From assembly GCA_020072655.1 (NCBI GenBank), contig JAIQGH010000039.1:1-47006 (forward strand): a stretch of DNA of 47,006 nt, written 5' to 3'. Origin of the DNA: Terriglobia bacterium (GTDB lineage: Bacteria; Acidobacteriota; Terriglobia; UBA7540). The translations under genes were made by a program, and so were the position numbers. The notes beneath the pieces are model-generated. The model did no database searches. It saw nothing but the letters and a program-made list of their open reading frames with translations, and had not been told where the DNA came from. Numbering within the stretch: position 1 is the stretch's first letter; each line of letters opens with the position of its first letter. Of this stretch, positions 24,647 through 35,318 are shown in pieces.

Positions 24647-25147
24647 ATGCAAAGAAGCGAATCACCCGGCTTCGAGGGCCTAGTCTTCGCCAAGCTCGAT
24701 CAAGCCGTGAACTGGGCGCGCAAATCGTCGCTCTGGCCGTTTTCGTTTGGCCTGGCCTGCTGCGCCATCGAGATGATGTCGATGAGCGCCTCGCGGTTCG
24801 ACATTGCGCGCTTCGGCGCCGAAGTTTTCCGCGCGTCGCCGCGGCAGGCAGACCTGATGATCGTCGCCGGGCGCGTATCGCAGAAAATGGCCCCGGTCAT
24901 CAAACGGCTCTACGATCAGATGCCCGAACCGAAGTGGGTGATCTCCATGGGCGCCTGCGCGACTTCGGGAGGCGTCTTCAACAACTACGCCATCGTGCAA
25001 GGTGTCAACCAGTACGTCCCCGTTGATGTGTATGTCCCCGGCTGCCCGCCCCGGCCCGAGCAGTTGATTCACGCCATTATGATGCTGCAGAAGAAGATCA
25101 TGCAGCAGCGCGGATCGTTCAAGCAGGCTGTCCTGGGCAGCAAATAG
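24647..25147 (+). CDS. nuoB: NADH-quinone oxidoreductase subunit B (NuoB), orphan
   Basis: 166-aa NuoB, which holds cluster N2 where electrons pass to quinone in complex I. All four cluster ligands are present: the adjacent Cys pair in [10 protein letters not shown], Cys in GACATSGG and Cys in VPGCPPRPE. The [10 protein letters not shown] and [12 protein letters not shown] motifs are intact. The ATG at 24647 is preceded by GAAGGG. No nuoA, nuoC or nuoD adjoins, unlike normal nuo operons, so this is a detached or extra copy. It could also serve a related quinone-reducing hydrogenase-type complex. Confidence 0.93.
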   Translation: MQRSESPGFEGLVFAKLDQAVNWARKSSLWPFSFGLACCAIEMMSMSASRFDIARFGAEVFRASPRQADLMIVAGRVSQKMAPVIKRLYDQMPEPKWVISMGACATSGGVFNNYAIVQGVNQYVPVDVYVPGCPPRPEQLIHAIMMLQKKIMQQRGSFKQAVLGSK

Positions 25148-25156
25148 CGGTCAAAA

Positions 25157-25272
25157 ACAGAAACTGGAAATTCGAAATTCGGCCTCTGCCACAGGAGGTC
25201 ATCCCAGGAATTTGTGGCTTGCAGCGGTCGAGGATCGCCAGCCAGTTTCCGTTTTCCAATTTCCGGTTTCTA
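25157..25272. repeat. Degenerate inverted repeat in the nuoB/ygfZ gap
   Basis: AGAAACTGGAAATTCG near 25157 is nearly complementary to CCAATTTCCGGTTTCT near 25257. Both lie in simple GGAAATT/TTTCCG sequence typical of this genome's intergenic spaces. The ygfZ stop lies at the edge of this DNA. Confidence 0.5.
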
Positions 25273-26361
25273 TTTTCGAGTTTCCGTCCTCTGATAGAAG
25301 GGCAAGGTCACGACTTCCCCCGGCACGCCCGAGGCCAGGACAAGCCGCGTGCCGGGCTCGGAGGCTTCGCGCCGGAGGTAGGCTAGCGCGATCGTTTTCT
25401 GCAGAGTTGGCGAAGCGCAGGCGCTCGTGATTTCGCCGACCTCCTTGCCTTCCAGGATGAGTTTTGTTCCTGGCGAGGGCGCGTCGGGTGCGCTCGTCAC
25501 GATGCCGACGAGTTTCCAGTTCACGTGCCCGCGGCTGCGCGAACGCTCGACGATTTCTTGGCCGATATAGCAGCCCTTCGTAAAGCTCACGGCGTTGATG
25601 AGCCCCGCTTCGAGGAGCAACGTGTCCTCGCCGAGTTCCGTCCCGTAATGCGGGATGCTGGCCTCGATGCGGAGCGTTTCAAGAGCCGCCGTCCCGCAGG
25701 GGAGCATGTCGTAAGTTGGCGCCTGGCCGCACGCGGCGCCCCAGACGCCGAGCATCCCCTTCGCGTTTACCCAGACTTCATAGCCCTCTTCCCCTGTGCT
25801 CGAAATGCGCACCACGCGAATGGGGAATCCCGCGAAGTTGGTTTGGAAGTGACCGTATTCGGGAAGGTCGGGCACATCGATGTGCAGAGTCTTCTCGAGC
25901 AGCGGCCGCGCGCGTGGGCCCTGGAACGCCAAGGCGTAAAGCGCCAGCGGTTCGAGGGCAACCTTGTCGGCGATGATGTACCGCCGAAACGTCTGCATCA
26001 CCTTGTCGCGCAAGTTGGCGTCGGTGTCGATCAGGAGGCGGCTTTCGGCGCAATAAATGCGCAGGTCGGCCAGGATATGCCCTTGCGCGTTGAGCATCGT
26101 CGCGTAGATGCCGGCGCCGGGCGCGAGGCTCTTCACGTCGTTGGACACCATGCCGTGCAGGAAGCGGACTCGGTCAGCTCCCGTCACGGCGAACTCGGCC
26201 CGGAATGAACAATCAAACAGGCCCACCGCCCCGCGAACGGCAAGATGCTCCGCGCGCGGGTCGGTGAAGCGGGTGGGGACGACCCCGCCGTGGTATTCGC
26301 CGAGCGTCGCGCCCTGCGAGGCATGATAGTCAGCGAGCGGGCTACGGGTAGCCTCCGGCAT
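25270..26361 (-). CDS. ygfZ: Folate-binding protein YgfZ (Fe-S cluster repair, GcvT fold)
   Basis: 363 aa with a GcvT-like fold. The decisive mark is KGCYIGQEIVERSRSRG (~residues 246-262), the YgfZ motif with its conserved Cys. YgfZ uses tetrahydrofolate to support assembly or repair of certain Fe-S enzymes. The N-terminal half has VSNDVKSLAPGAGIYATMLNAQGHILADLRIY and the C-terminal part GEITSACASPTLQKTIALAYLR. No glycine cleavage genes adjoin, arguing against GcvT itself. It ends 4 nt after the CopD-like stop region, and the two may be co-transcribed. Confidence 0.9.
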   Translation of the reverse strand: MPEATRSPLADYHASQGATLGEYHGGVVPTRFTDPRAEHLAVRGAVGLFDCSFRAEFAVTGADRVRFLHGMVSNDVKSLAPGAGIYATMLNAQGHILADLRIYCAESRLLIDTDANLRDKVMQTFRRYIIADKVALEPLALYALAFQGPRARPLLEKTLHIDVPDLPEYGHFQTNFAGFPIRVVRISSTGEEGYEVWVNAKGMLGVWGAACGQAPTYDMLPCGTAALETLRIEASIPHYGTELGEDTLLLEAGLINAVSFTKGCYIGQEIVERSRSRGHVNWKLVGIVTSAPDAPSPGTKLILEGKEVGEITSACASPTLQKTIALAYLRREASEPGTRLVLASGVPGEVVTLPFYQRTETRK

Positions 26362-26364
26362 GAG

Positions 26365-26787
26365 CTAGAAGCCTCTTAGATAAGCAGAGATCAAAATGAC
26401 TACGGTCGCGGCGCCCAGCGCGATCGCGAGCCACATCTCGCGGCGGGCGCGGAACCGGCCCAGGACCTGAATGGGCAGCGTAAGCAGCAATGAGATCGTA
26501 AACACACAGAAAGCCAGGACGATCTTCACCGTCAGCCATTTCCAGTAGGGCCCCCAAGGGGCCTCCCAGGCTCGGGCGCGGATACCGTAAAGCCCAGAGG
26601 CGATCAATAGCACGATGGCTGACCAGTTCGCCCAACGGAAACGCCCCATCACTACTTTCATCAGCTGGTTGCGCTGCTCGTCGGCGAGCACCTGCAGCGA
26701 GGGCAGTAGGATAACCAGAACGAAGGCGATCCCCCCTACGCCCACCACTGCGCTGACCAGATGAACCCATTGGACAAGTGAGGTCAT
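26365..26787 (-). CDS. Four-helix membrane protein, CopD-like
   Basis: 140 aa with four transmembrane segments (VQWVHLVSAVVGVGGIAFVLVILL, WANWSAIVLLIASGLYGI, WLTVKIVLAFCVFTISLLLTL, LAIALGAATVVILISAYLRGF). A first-helix His (QWVHLV) and a Lys in the third helix resemble the small CopD/DUF2269-type membrane proteins, whose function is mostly unproven. It lies directly upstream of ygfZ on the same strand with a 3-nt gap, so the pair is probably one transcript. Confidence 0.75.
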   Translation of the reverse strand: MTSLVQWVHLVSAVVGVGGIAFVLVILLPSLQVLADEQRNQLMKVVMGRFRWANWSAIVLLIASGLYGIRARAWEAPWGPYWKWLTVKIVLAFCVFTISLLLTLPIQVLGRFRARREMWLAIALGAATVVILISAYLRGF

Positions 26788-26898
26788 TGCACGTTCACCA
26801 ATGCGAACTGGATTCTATGCGTTTCCCGCAGCCGGAGACAAGACAAAATGACGCCTACAGAGGAACAAAGTCAGTCCGACCTAGACCAGAACTGCCGA

Positions 26899-26957
26899 CG
26901 CCAGCCAGTCTGGCTGGCGCACAATCCCTGCATTGCCCCGATCGACTCTATCGGGGC
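26899..26957. repeat. Two adjacent perfect hairpins
   Basis: CGCCAGCC/GGCTGGCG (26899-26906, 26912-26919) and GCCCCGAT/ATCGGGGC (26935-26942, 26950-26957). They lie between two minus-strand genes and could end the transcript of the pterin dehydratase gene, but no T-run follows. The second belongs to the CCCGAT hairpin family seen at 41172, 43100 and 45658. Confidence 0.6.
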
Positions 26958-26975
26958 GGCCGGTGGGCCGGAGAG

Positions 26976-27287
26976 TCAAGCAGTAGCAGGGGCGATTTCG
27001 TCGATGGTTTTGGCGAGGGCGAAATCCCGGTCGGTGACCCCACCTTCGCTGTGGGTGGAGAGTGAAATGCCGACGATGCTGTAATTGATCGTTATATCGG
27101 GGTGGTGCCCGGCCTTTTCAGCAGCTTCGGCAATTTTGTTGACAAAACCGATGGCGGGCAAAAAGGATTTGAAGGTGTATTTCTTGTGGAGGGCTTTGCC
27201 TGCGTAATCCCAGCCCTGAATGCTCTTCAACTTTTCGTGAATCTCCGTCTTGCTCAGCGCTGCCACAGCGACTCCTTTTCTCGCCAA
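26976..27287 (-). CDS. Pterin-4a-carbinolamine dehydratase
   Basis: 103 aa. The PCD signature is complete: EKAGHHPDITINYSIVGI with the catalytic His pair, then THSEGGVTDRDFALA. The enzyme dehydrates 4a-hydroxytetrahydropterin, recycling the cofactor of aromatic amino acid hydroxylases; in many bacteria it serves molybdopterin or other roles. The N-terminal FQ-like segment reads LKSIQGWDYAGKALHKKYTFKSF. No phenylalanine hydroxylase gene is near. The start could also be slightly downstream of ATG 27287 (at ALSKTE). Confidence 0.93.
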   Translation of the reverse strand: MARKGVAVAALSKTEIHEKLKSIQGWDYAGKALHKKYTFKSFLPAIGFVNKIAEAAEKAGHHPDITINYSIVGISLSTHSEGGVTDRDFALAKTIDEIAPATA

Positions 27288-27578
27288 GCTCGGAAAGTCC
27301 GTCCGTCTTAGCGGCTACAGGTAGGATTCCAGCCCCATCCCGAGTATAAGAAACCCAGTCGAAACAAGTCAACGCGCAAGCAGAAAGCTGTCCTTCGTCA
27401 GTCGAGTCCCTGCCAGTGCTCTTCCAGTTCATTCGGCCCAACCCCTCAAATCGGAGCCTTTGCAGGTTTGGATGAGATCGCTCGCCCAAGAAATAGGGAC
27501 AAATAGTCGGACCGGCACTAGTTGCGGTTTTCGGGCCGATAGCTACAATGGGGGCACGGACATTTTCGGTGGAAGCCC

Positions 27579-28214
27579 ATGCTTCATGAGGTCATTCCTG
27601 TTGGCATGCTCGCGTGCAATTGCTCGATTCTCGGCGACGAGGAGACCGGCGATGCCGTCGTCATTGATCCGGGAGACGACACCGAACGGGTGCAGGAAAT
27701 CCTTGCCCGGCACAAACTGAAACCCCGCTACATCGTCGTCACCCACGCCCACATCGACCACGTGGGCGGAATTGAGAAGCTTAAGCGGGCGACCGGGGCG
27801 GCGGTCTTGATGCACAAGAGCGACTTGCCTCTTTACCAGAACCTGGCGACGCAAGCGGCCTGGCTGGGCGTGGCGCCTCCGGGGGCTGTGGAAGTGGACC
27901 AATTCCTACGCGAGGGCGATCGGCTGCGCTGGGGCTCACGCGAACTAGAAGTTTTGCACACCCCTGGGCACTCGCCAGGAAGTGTCTGCCTGCACATGCC
28001 GGGGGAGGACGCCAGGATCTTCAGTGGCGACACGTTATTTCAAGCCAGCATCGGGCGGACCGACCTCTGGGGCGGCTCCTTCGATCAAATCATGCGCTCA
28101 ATTCACGAGAAGCTCCTGCGGTTTCCTGACCAAACTCCCGTGTTTCCTGGCCACGGTCCCGTTACAACGATCGGCGATGAGCGCGAAGCCAACCCGTTTT
28201 TGCGGGGGTGGTAG
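27579..28214 (+). CDS. MBL-fold metallohydrolase (GloB/YcbL-like)
   Basis: 211 aa. The metal motif THAHIDHVGG, then HTPGHSPGS, FSGDTLF and FPGHGP give the full glyoxalase II-type ligand set. Proteins of this size lacking the C-terminal GloB domain are YcbL-like thioesterases that hydrolyse S-lactoylglutathione or related thioesters. The start ATG 27579 lies near a possible GTGGAAG site. It is monocistronic and convergent with mreC. Confidence 0.9.
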   Translation: MLHEVIPVGMLACNCSILGDEETGDAVVIDPGDDTERVQEILARHKLKPRYIVVTHAHIDHVGGIEKLKRATGAAVLMHKSDLPLYQNLATQAAWLGVAPPGAVEVDQFLREGDRLRWGSRELEVLHTPGHSPGSVCLHMPGEDARIFSGDTLFQASIGRTDLWGGSFDQIMRSIHEKLLRFPDQTPVFPGHGPVTTIGDEREANPFLRGW

Positions 28215-28387
28215 GGAATCGCCATCACTTACGGCACATGGGCGCAACTGCCCTCGAAAAGAGGCAGAACGGTCGCCTGCGTGGTTGGGATAGTGCGCGC
28301 CGGCGGTGACGGTCGTAGGTCTTCGGCGGACGGCGGGCAGGACCGGCAGGGTCCCAAGCCAGATCTTTGCCGGAGGCAATCGACCAT

Positions 28388-29308
28388 TCAGGGGTGGGAG
28401 GGTGCGTTACGCGCCTCGACGTCGGCCGAGCGTGGCTTCTGGACGACGAGGACTGATTCCAAGCTGTCGAGCGAAGCGGCAGGCTTGATGATAATGGTCT
28501 TATAGATGTTTCCCTCACGGACTTCCGATACCGTGCCGATCGGCAATCCTTTGGGGTAGATCTGGTCCAAGCCCGAGGTCAGCACGTGCTCGGCAACCTC
28601 CACCGTTGCCTCGTTCATTACATAGTAAAGCTGACAAGCATTGACTGCCGCGCCTTTAACGATACCCTGAACCCGGCTCTTTTCGAGCGCGGCGGCGGCG
28701 CCGCTCGAGGGATCGGTGATCAGCAGGACTTGCGCCGTGTGCGGAAAGACGGCGATGGTTTTGCCCACGATGCCTTCGGGCGTGAAGACGCCAAGATCGG
28801 TCGTGAGCCCGGCATCGCTGCCCTTGTCAATGTAAATCGTCTTGGAGGCTTCCCCGGGGCTTGCCCCAATGACTTCCGCGGCGAGGGTGGGGAAGGGAAG
28901 CCGCTCTTTGAACTTCAGCAGAGTGCGGAGGCGGCGGGCTTCCGCGGCCTGCTCGGTGAGGTCTTGGATTTCCCTTTGAGCCGCTGTGAGCCGAACCCGC
29001 AGCTCGCGGTTCTCCTGCTGAGCCGCCCACAGGTCGCGGTAGGTTCGGACGGCCCCGGTCGTGCCGTCCAACGCACCGTGGAAGGCCCGCTCAAACGGGT
29101 CCATCACGGCTACCGCCCAGACTTGGATCAGGCGAGCCTTGTGATTGCGGGTGATCTGCGCGGAGAGAAGGAGAATCTGCGCCACCATCAAGGCGAGCAA
29201 AAGGAAAAAGGCTCGATGGCGGGAGACAAAAGCCTGAACCTTCTCCGGAGCCTCGCGCACCGGCGGGTGCTCGAGTTGCTGGAATTCGGGCGAGCGGGCA
29301 AATCCCAT
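28388..29308 (-). CDS. mreC: Rod-shape protein MreC
   Basis: 306 aa. One membrane helix near residues 32-52 (AFFLLLALMVAQILLLSAQI) is followed by a coiled coil (ENRELRVRLTAAQREIQDLTEQAAEARRLRTLL) and the double beta-barrel periplasmic domain (AEVIGASPGEASKTIYIDKGSDAGL, EGIVGKTIAVFPHTAQVLLITDPSSG). MreC links MreB filaments to the wall synthesis machinery. It follows mreB on the same strand with an 89-nt gap. No mreD, pbp2 or rodA follows; the next gene is convergent. Confidence 0.95.
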   Translation of the reverse strand: MGFARSPEFQQLEHPPVREAPEKVQAFVSRHRAFFLLLALMVAQILLLSAQITRNHKARLIQVWAVAVMDPFERAFHGALDGTTGAVRTYRDLWAAQQENRELRVRLTAAQREIQDLTEQAAEARRLRTLLKFKERLPFPTLAAEVIGASPGEASKTIYIDKGSDAGLTTDLGVFTPEGIVGKTIAVFPHTAQVLLITDPSSGAAAALEKSRVQGIVKGAAVNACQLYYVMNEATVEVAEHVLTSGLDQIYPKGLPIGTVSEVREGNIYKTIIIKPAASLDSLESVLVVQKPRSADVEARNAPSHP

Positions 29309-29397
29309 CTCGAAAGCCCCCGTCCCCGGCGGCGTAGCGCAACGGTGGTGCCTCGCTCTTCCTCGCCACGGCGCTCGGAGACGCTCGGCACGATCCT

Positions 29398-30423
<1,026 letters not shown>

Positions 30424-30475
30424 TCCCACGGATAACCCCGTTTCAATTGGCTGGAATGACGCGCGGCGGGCGTCC

Positions 30476-31777
30476 TCATTCGACCACAATACTCTTGCGG
30501 ATCGTGTGCATATCTCCCCGGCGGTTTTGCGCGGTGATCGTAATCTGGTTGGCGCCGGACCTCGCGAGTTGCGAGGTGAAGTGGCGGAAAGTCCCGTCCG
30601 GCGCAATGGAGAAAACCTGCTCATTGTTGATGATCACCGTGGAGCCGGGCTCCGTCTTTCCCACCACCTCGAGCACGCGGCCATGCTGGATGATGTTGGT
30701 GACCTCCAGGTAGGCTTGAGTGCCGGATTCCACCTGCTGCACCAAGCTGAAGCGGTTGGCCATGCTGGGCTGGCTCTCGACGCCCTTGGCGTCAATCGAG
30801 CTGACGACCCAATAGTACGTCCCCTCCTCCAGCCCCGCCACCCGCGCCGTCGTCTTGCCCACCACCTTTCGATCGACCACGAGGTTGGAAAACATCCCCG
30901 ACGGTGAAATCTGCAGCCGATAGGCGGCCGCCTCCGCAACACTGCTCCAGGCAAAATCCAGGTTGGCGGATTTCGGGTCCTGCGACATGGTCAGCGCCAT
31001 GTTGGCGGGCTCGCTGAGCTCCGGAGGAGCAATGACCCTCTGTCGCACCAGCCCTGCCTTGTCCCGGTCAAAGGTCGCCTGCTCGTACTGGCCCAGCCGG
31101 ATGGTGGTGGACCCTCGGGTCACCGTCGCTTCGCCTTGCTGCACGGTCAATTCATGCACGTTGCGGTCGGGGTCGTTGCGAACCGTGGCACGGCTTTCTT
31201 CCGCAAGCGTGGCCACGGCGTTCTCAATGGTGAGCCGTGACGTCGACCCCGGGACCTCGAAGCGCCCGGTCGAGAGGTCCACGGCGCCGGAAGAGACCTG
31301 CACGGCCACGCGCGTGGCCTTGGTGACCGGGTCCTCTTTGCTCTCTTCCACGACGATCAACGAATCGGGCTTCAACATGTAATTGGTGCCGTCGGCGAAG
31401 ATGATGCGCGCGACGCCTTCGCTCCCCGTCTGCACGTAGTCGCCCTTTTCCAGGTTGGTATTGTAGTCCGCGCGAATCCATTGCGCCGACTGCGCCTTAC
31501 GCACGCGCACCGTGCCGTCGAGGTTGACAAAGTGAGCCTCGCGCTTGGAGGCCGCCGCTTCCGTCGAGGAGGGCCGCACCAGCCCGGCGGAGACCGCCGC
31601 CAGCAGGTCTCTCGCCTTCTGGCTGAAATAGTTCGGCGCAATCAGATAGAGGATGACGCCGAAGCCTACCAGCGCCAGCACAGCGTAAAAGGCGATGGTG
31701 CGATAGGAAATCGTCGTCCATTCCACTTCGTACGCGCGCTGCGGCTGCTCGGGCAAGGGAGATCGGTTTGCGCCCAT
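30476..31777 (-). CDS. FecR-domain membrane-anchored protein with FN3-like and Ig-like repeats
   Basis: 433 aa. A single transmembrane helix (~30-50, [20 protein letters not shown]) anchors a periplasmic FecR domain (~95-230: [37 protein letters not shown], then a [14 protein letters not shown] block). A fibronectin-like segment follows ([17 protein letters not shown] ... [17 protein letters not shown]), then a final beta domain ([19 protein letters not shown]). FecR domains sense envelope signals or bind surface polymers. It precedes mreB by 52 nt on the same strand, so it may be part of the cell-shape transcript; its role there is unknown. Confidence 0.85.
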   Translation of the reverse strand: MGANRSPLPEQPQRAYEVEWTTISYRTIAFYAVLALVGFGVILYLIAPNYFSQKARDLLAAVSAGLVRPSSTEAAASKREAHFVNLDGTVRVRKAQSAQWIRADYNTNLEKGDYVQTGSEGVARIIFADGTNYMLKPDSLIVVEESKEDPVTKATRVAVQVSSGAVDLSTGRFEVPGSTSRLTIENAVATLAEESRATVRNDPDRNVHELTVQQGEATVTRGSTTIRLGQYEQATFDRDKAGLVRQRVIAPPELSEPANMALTMSQDPKSANLDFAWSSVAEAAAYRLQISPSGMFSNLVVDRKVVGKTTARVAGLEEGTYYWVVSSIDAKGVESQPSMANRFSLVQQVESGTQAYLEVTNIIQHGRVLEVVGKTEPGSTVIINNEQVFSIAPDGTFRHFTSQLARSGANQITITAQNRRGDMHTIRKSIVVE

Positions 31778-31975
31778 GGCTTTCTTGACCTGCGCGCCTA
31801 TTGTTTCTCAAAGCGTTAGCAGGGTCAAGGGTTTTGGCAGCCCCAGGCCGGGTTTCTCGTGCCAAATTCGGCCTCAGGCGGCCCAGACCTCGCCCGGAAC
31901 TGAAGGGTTGCTCTCGCCCGCGGGCCCCGGTAGAATCCATCGCTGGCAGTTATCCCGGTACCCGGCAGGTGATGG

Positions 31976-32497
31976 ATGACGGAATGGAGTGGCCCGCTTC
32001 GAGTACGTCCGGCGAGGGTCGAAGATGCCAAGGAAATCGCCCGCATCTACAACCAGGGCGTGCAAGACCGCACGGCGACATTTGAGAACGCCTACGTGAC
32101 GCCGGAGGAGCGTTACCTGTGGCTGGTGGCCCGGCCCGACCGCTATCCCGTGCTGGTGGCGGAAGTGAAGCATACGCTGATGGGTTGGGCGTCGCTGACC
32201 CCCTACAGCCCCCGCCACTGTTACGACGGCATTGCCGAGCTTTCCCTTTACATCGACCGCAGCCTGCGTGGCCACGGCGTGGGCCAGGAATTGATGAAGG
32301 CCATGCAGAACGCGGCGCGCGAGAAGGGTTACCACAAACTGATTGGACGGATCATGGCTGACAACGAGCCCGCCCGCAAGCTCTGCCAGTTGACGGGTTG
32401 GCGCGAGGTGGGCCTGCACGAGAAGCACGGTAAGCTGGGCGGCGCGTGGCACGATCTGGTCCTGGTCGAATTTCCGATTCCGGAAAACCGCAAATAG
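31976..32497 (+). CDS. GNAT-family N-acetyltransferase (PAT/YwnH-like)
   Basis: 173 aa. N-terminal VRPARVEDAKEIARIYNQGVQDRTATFE is the phosphinothricin acetyltransferase-like signature. The acetyl-CoA loop lies at SLRGHGVGQELMKAM, and NEPARKLCQLTGWREVGLHEKHGKLGGAWHD is the conserved C-terminal block. It should acetylate a small amine or amino acid such as methionine sulfone or an antimetabolite. Diverges from the FecR-mreBC cluster, sharing a ~200-bp spacer. Confidence 0.9.
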   Translation: MTEWSGPLRVRPARVEDAKEIARIYNQGVQDRTATFENAYVTPEERYLWLVARPDRYPVLVAEVKHTLMGWASLTPYSPRHCYDGIAELSLYIDRSLRGHGVGQELMKAMQNAAREKGYHKLIGRIMADNEPARKLCQLTGWREVGLHEKHGKLGGAWHDLVLVEFPIPENRK

Positions 32498-32557
32498 CTC
32501 AAAGGTTCTTGTTGGGTGTACCTGCCGGGCAACCAGCCGCCCTCCGTTTCTTCACCC

Positions 32558-33574
32558 ATGCGTTGGTTTACGGCCACAATCCGCCTTCTGATTGGCGCGG
32601 CGTGCCCGATCCTGTTGATGCCGCCTTTGCTCGCTCAGCATCCGGCCGCCGCGCCGCGCGAGCGCACGCTGCTCTTGGTGGGCGACCTGATGCTTTCGCG
32701 CTCCGTCGGGGCGCGGATGCAATCCGCGAACGACTGGACCTTACCCTTCCAGCAGATCGCCCCGACCCTCGCCGCGGCGGATCTCGCGTACGGAAATCTG
32801 GAGTGCCCCATCTCCAACACGGGCCGCAACCGGCATCACCTCTGGTCGTTTCGCGCCGACCCACGGGTTATCGAAGGATTGAAGCTCGCGGGCTTCGACG
32901 TGCTGTCACTGGCCAACAACCATGTTGACGACTGGGGTCACCCGGCGCTGCTCGACACGCAGCGGCGGTTGCGCGAGGCGGGCATCCGAACGGTGGGCGC
33001 GGGCGCGAACGATCTTGAAGCGCATTATCCCGTGCTGGTCGATCTGGGCGGCCTGCGGATTGCTTTCCTGGCGTACGTCAACGTCGAGCCAAAGGAGTCG
33101 ACAGCCGCGCCGGACCGACCGGGCGTGGCTTGGCTCGAGCCGGAGCGCGTGTTCGCGGACATCCGTTTTGCGCGGCCGCTCGCGGACCTGATCATCGTGG
33201 GACTGCACTGGGGGGTTGAGTATGCCGCCCGGCCCAGCCGTGATCAGACCGAACTCGCGCACCAGATGATTGATGCGGGCGCGGACCTGGTTGTCGGCGG
33301 GCATCCCCATGTCGTCCAGTCGCTGGAACAGTACAAAGGGCGGTGGATCGCCTACAGCCTCGGTAATTTTATTTTTGACCAACACGACCCGCCCACACAC
33401 CGCGGCTTGATCCTGAAGGTAAGCGTGAAAGGTAAGCAGATCGCCGGGGTCACGCCGCTTCCCACTCGGATTGACGGGTCCTACCGCGCGGTTCTGGCCC
33501 CAGCCAAGGAAAAGCGCCAGGAGGCCCGCGAGGCCAAGGCGCCCGTGCGGGCCAATTCCCCTGGCACTCGGTAG
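32558..33574 (+). CDS. CapA-family (poly-gamma-glutamate synthesis type) metallophosphoesterase-like protein
   Basis: 338 aa from ATG 32558. An N-terminal hydrophobic segment (TIRLLIGAACPILLMPPLLAQ) is a signal peptide or anchor. The CapA domain follows with LLLVGDLMLSRSVGARM, GNLECPISNTG, LSLANNHVDDWG, GLHWGVEYA and GGHPHVVQS, the metallophosphoesterase-like ligand set of this family. CapA proteins act in capsule or exopolymer synthesis. The C-terminal ~35 residues are Ala/Lys/Arg rich and look disordered. An alternative start at 32516 adds 14 residues. Confidence 0.9.
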   Translation: MRWFTATIRLLIGAACPILLMPPLLAQHPAAAPRERTLLLVGDLMLSRSVGARMQSANDWTLPFQQIAPTLAAADLAYGNLECPISNTGRNRHHLWSFRADPRVIEGLKLAGFDVLSLANNHVDDWGHPALLDTQRRLREAGIRTVGAGANDLEAHYPVLVDLGGLRIAFLAYVNVEPKESTAAPDRPGVAWLEPERVFADIRFARPLADLIIVGLHWGVEYAARPSRDQTELAHQMIDAGADLVVGGHPHVVQSLEQYKGRWIAYSLGNFIFDQHDPPTHRGLILKVSVKGKQIAGVTPLPTRIDGSYRAVLAPAKEKRQEAREAKAPVRANSPGTR

Positions 33575-33694
33575 CCGAGAGCCCTGCGGCCGCCGCCCGA
33601 GCGGGGCGTTGGTTCCCCCGCAATCCGTGGTATCCTACGCGCAACGACGCACGGGAGAGGCATGTCGAGACGGAAACAAACCAGGGGGTCTTCG

Positions 33695-35207
33695 ATGAGA
33701 GATTTCATACGGCGTCGAGGAGCAATCTTGGCGTTGGCGCTCGGCTTGGCGCTGATTTCACTTGCTTGCGGGGGTGGAAACACGCCGGCCGACGTGATCG
33801 GACCCAGTACGGGCACGACTTATGCGTTCATTGCTGATGCGCCACCACTCAACAGCAGTATTCTGAGGTTCCAGATTACTCCCCTCTCCCCGCAGGTGAG
33901 GGGCGCCTGAACAACGTCAGCTGCCAGAAAACAGTAATAGCCTTTCCGTGGACATCGACCTGAACCAGCTCCAGCTCAAGAGCGCGTTCCTCAGTATGCA
34001 GGAGGTCAATTCGGGCACTTACGGCGGCGTGCGGCTGACCTTCGCGAATCCCGACCTGAAAATGCTGCTGGCGGACGGGTCCGTGCGGGAACTGAGCGGG
34101 CCGACGGGTCCAAACAGTCTGCCCCTTAGCCCCACGACCATCACGATGGCATTTGCGAGCCCCCTCAGTATCACCGCCAACAGCAACGTCAGCTTCCTCA
34201 TCGATCTCAATGCGCGAGACTCGATTAAAACCACAGCGGGCGCGGTGACTGGAATTTCTCCCGTTGCGAGCGTGGCGCAACTGCCCGCATCCGGGACGCA
34301 GCCCATCGAGGACCTTCAGGAAACCACCGGCTTGATCAGCAGCCTCAGCAAGTCCTGCCCATCCGGCAGCATCACGCTGACCGACTCCCTGACGGGCCTG
34401 GCCATTACGGGCATCCAGTTTGATGGGACGACGGAATTCGCGACGGGTCTCAATTGCAATACATTGGCCAATAATCAACTCGTTGAAACCGACGTCGAGC
34501 TGCTGCCCTCCACCGGGCAGAGCGTGAAGTTCTTCGCCAAGACAATTGAGCTGGCCAGCGATGTGGGAGGCCAAGTGCTCGAAGGCACCGTCTTCCAGGT
34601 CAACAATCCGACCCAGGCGAATACGAGCCAGTTTGTCTTGCTGGTAACCGACGCCGTGAATCTCGCCAACGCCGCTAGCGGAAGCTTCGTCACCGTCACT
34701 GCCGATCTCACGGAAGTGACCTTCGACATCGAATCAACTGGCCTGACGGTTGACCCAACCGCCTTCGCCAGCGGCGCTGACCTCATTGCCGGGCAGACGG
34801 TGGAAGTGCGAGTGACGTCCGACGTCACAGTGCCGACTAGCGTCACTTGTGCCAATGTCTCCGACAATTGCACAGCCTCGGCCAACACGATCCGGCTGAA
34901 GGAGAGTACCGTGACGGCGCAGGTGACTGGTACCCTCCCCTTCACACTCGGCAGCCTGCCCAGCCTCTTCGGAGGCACGGCTCTGTTCCGACCGCTGAGC
35001 GCCGATTGCCAGTCTTGCGCTGTCAGCTCGATTAACGTCGTTACTTCGGACCAGACGGTATTCGAAAATCCCGGCGGCATAACGGGGCTCCAGATTGCGA
35101 ACACGGTCGCGGTTCGAGGCTTGCTTATCAAGAACGGGTTCGCTGGCCCCAACCCGCCTGGGACGGGGTCCCCACAGCTTGTAGCTGCCAGGGTCCGGGT
35201 CCTTTGA
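33695..35207 (+). pseudogene. Lipoprotein (DUF4382-like), split by a frameshift and hairpin
   Basis: The first part starts at ATG 33695, preceded by GGGGG, and encodes a lipoprotein signal (RRRGAILALALGLALISLAC, lipobox SLAC). It runs through YAFIADAPPLNSSILRFQIT, then stops at 33910. A second part, open from 33900 in another frame, continues VDIDLNQLQLKSAFLSMQEV and SGTYGGVRLTFANP, typical of secreted DUF4382-like beta-sandwich proteins, to a stop at 35207. At the junction sits the inverted repeat CCCCTC/GAGGGG (33881-33903). Part of the gene (~15 codons) appears replaced by the repeat, with a +1 shift. Each half is clean, so the break is recent or an error. The last third is rich in Val, Thr and Ser, with repeated TSDVTVPT-type strands. 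Confidence 0.7.
33881..33903. repeat. Short palindrome inserted in the lipoprotein gene
   Basis: CCCCTC (33881-33886), 11-nt loop, GAGGGG (33898-33903). It marks exactly where the two reading frames of the lipoprotein gene separate, so it is likely the insertion that broke the gene. Confidence 0.55.
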
Positions 35208-35318
35208 CCTTTGGATCCAGAGAGGGCGGCGCGGGAGATGGAGGCCGAAGGCCAGACAGAGTTGGCGTCTAGTCCAACCTAGCCCGGTAAGGGCGGCGGG
35301 CGTTTTCCTTGAATAGCT

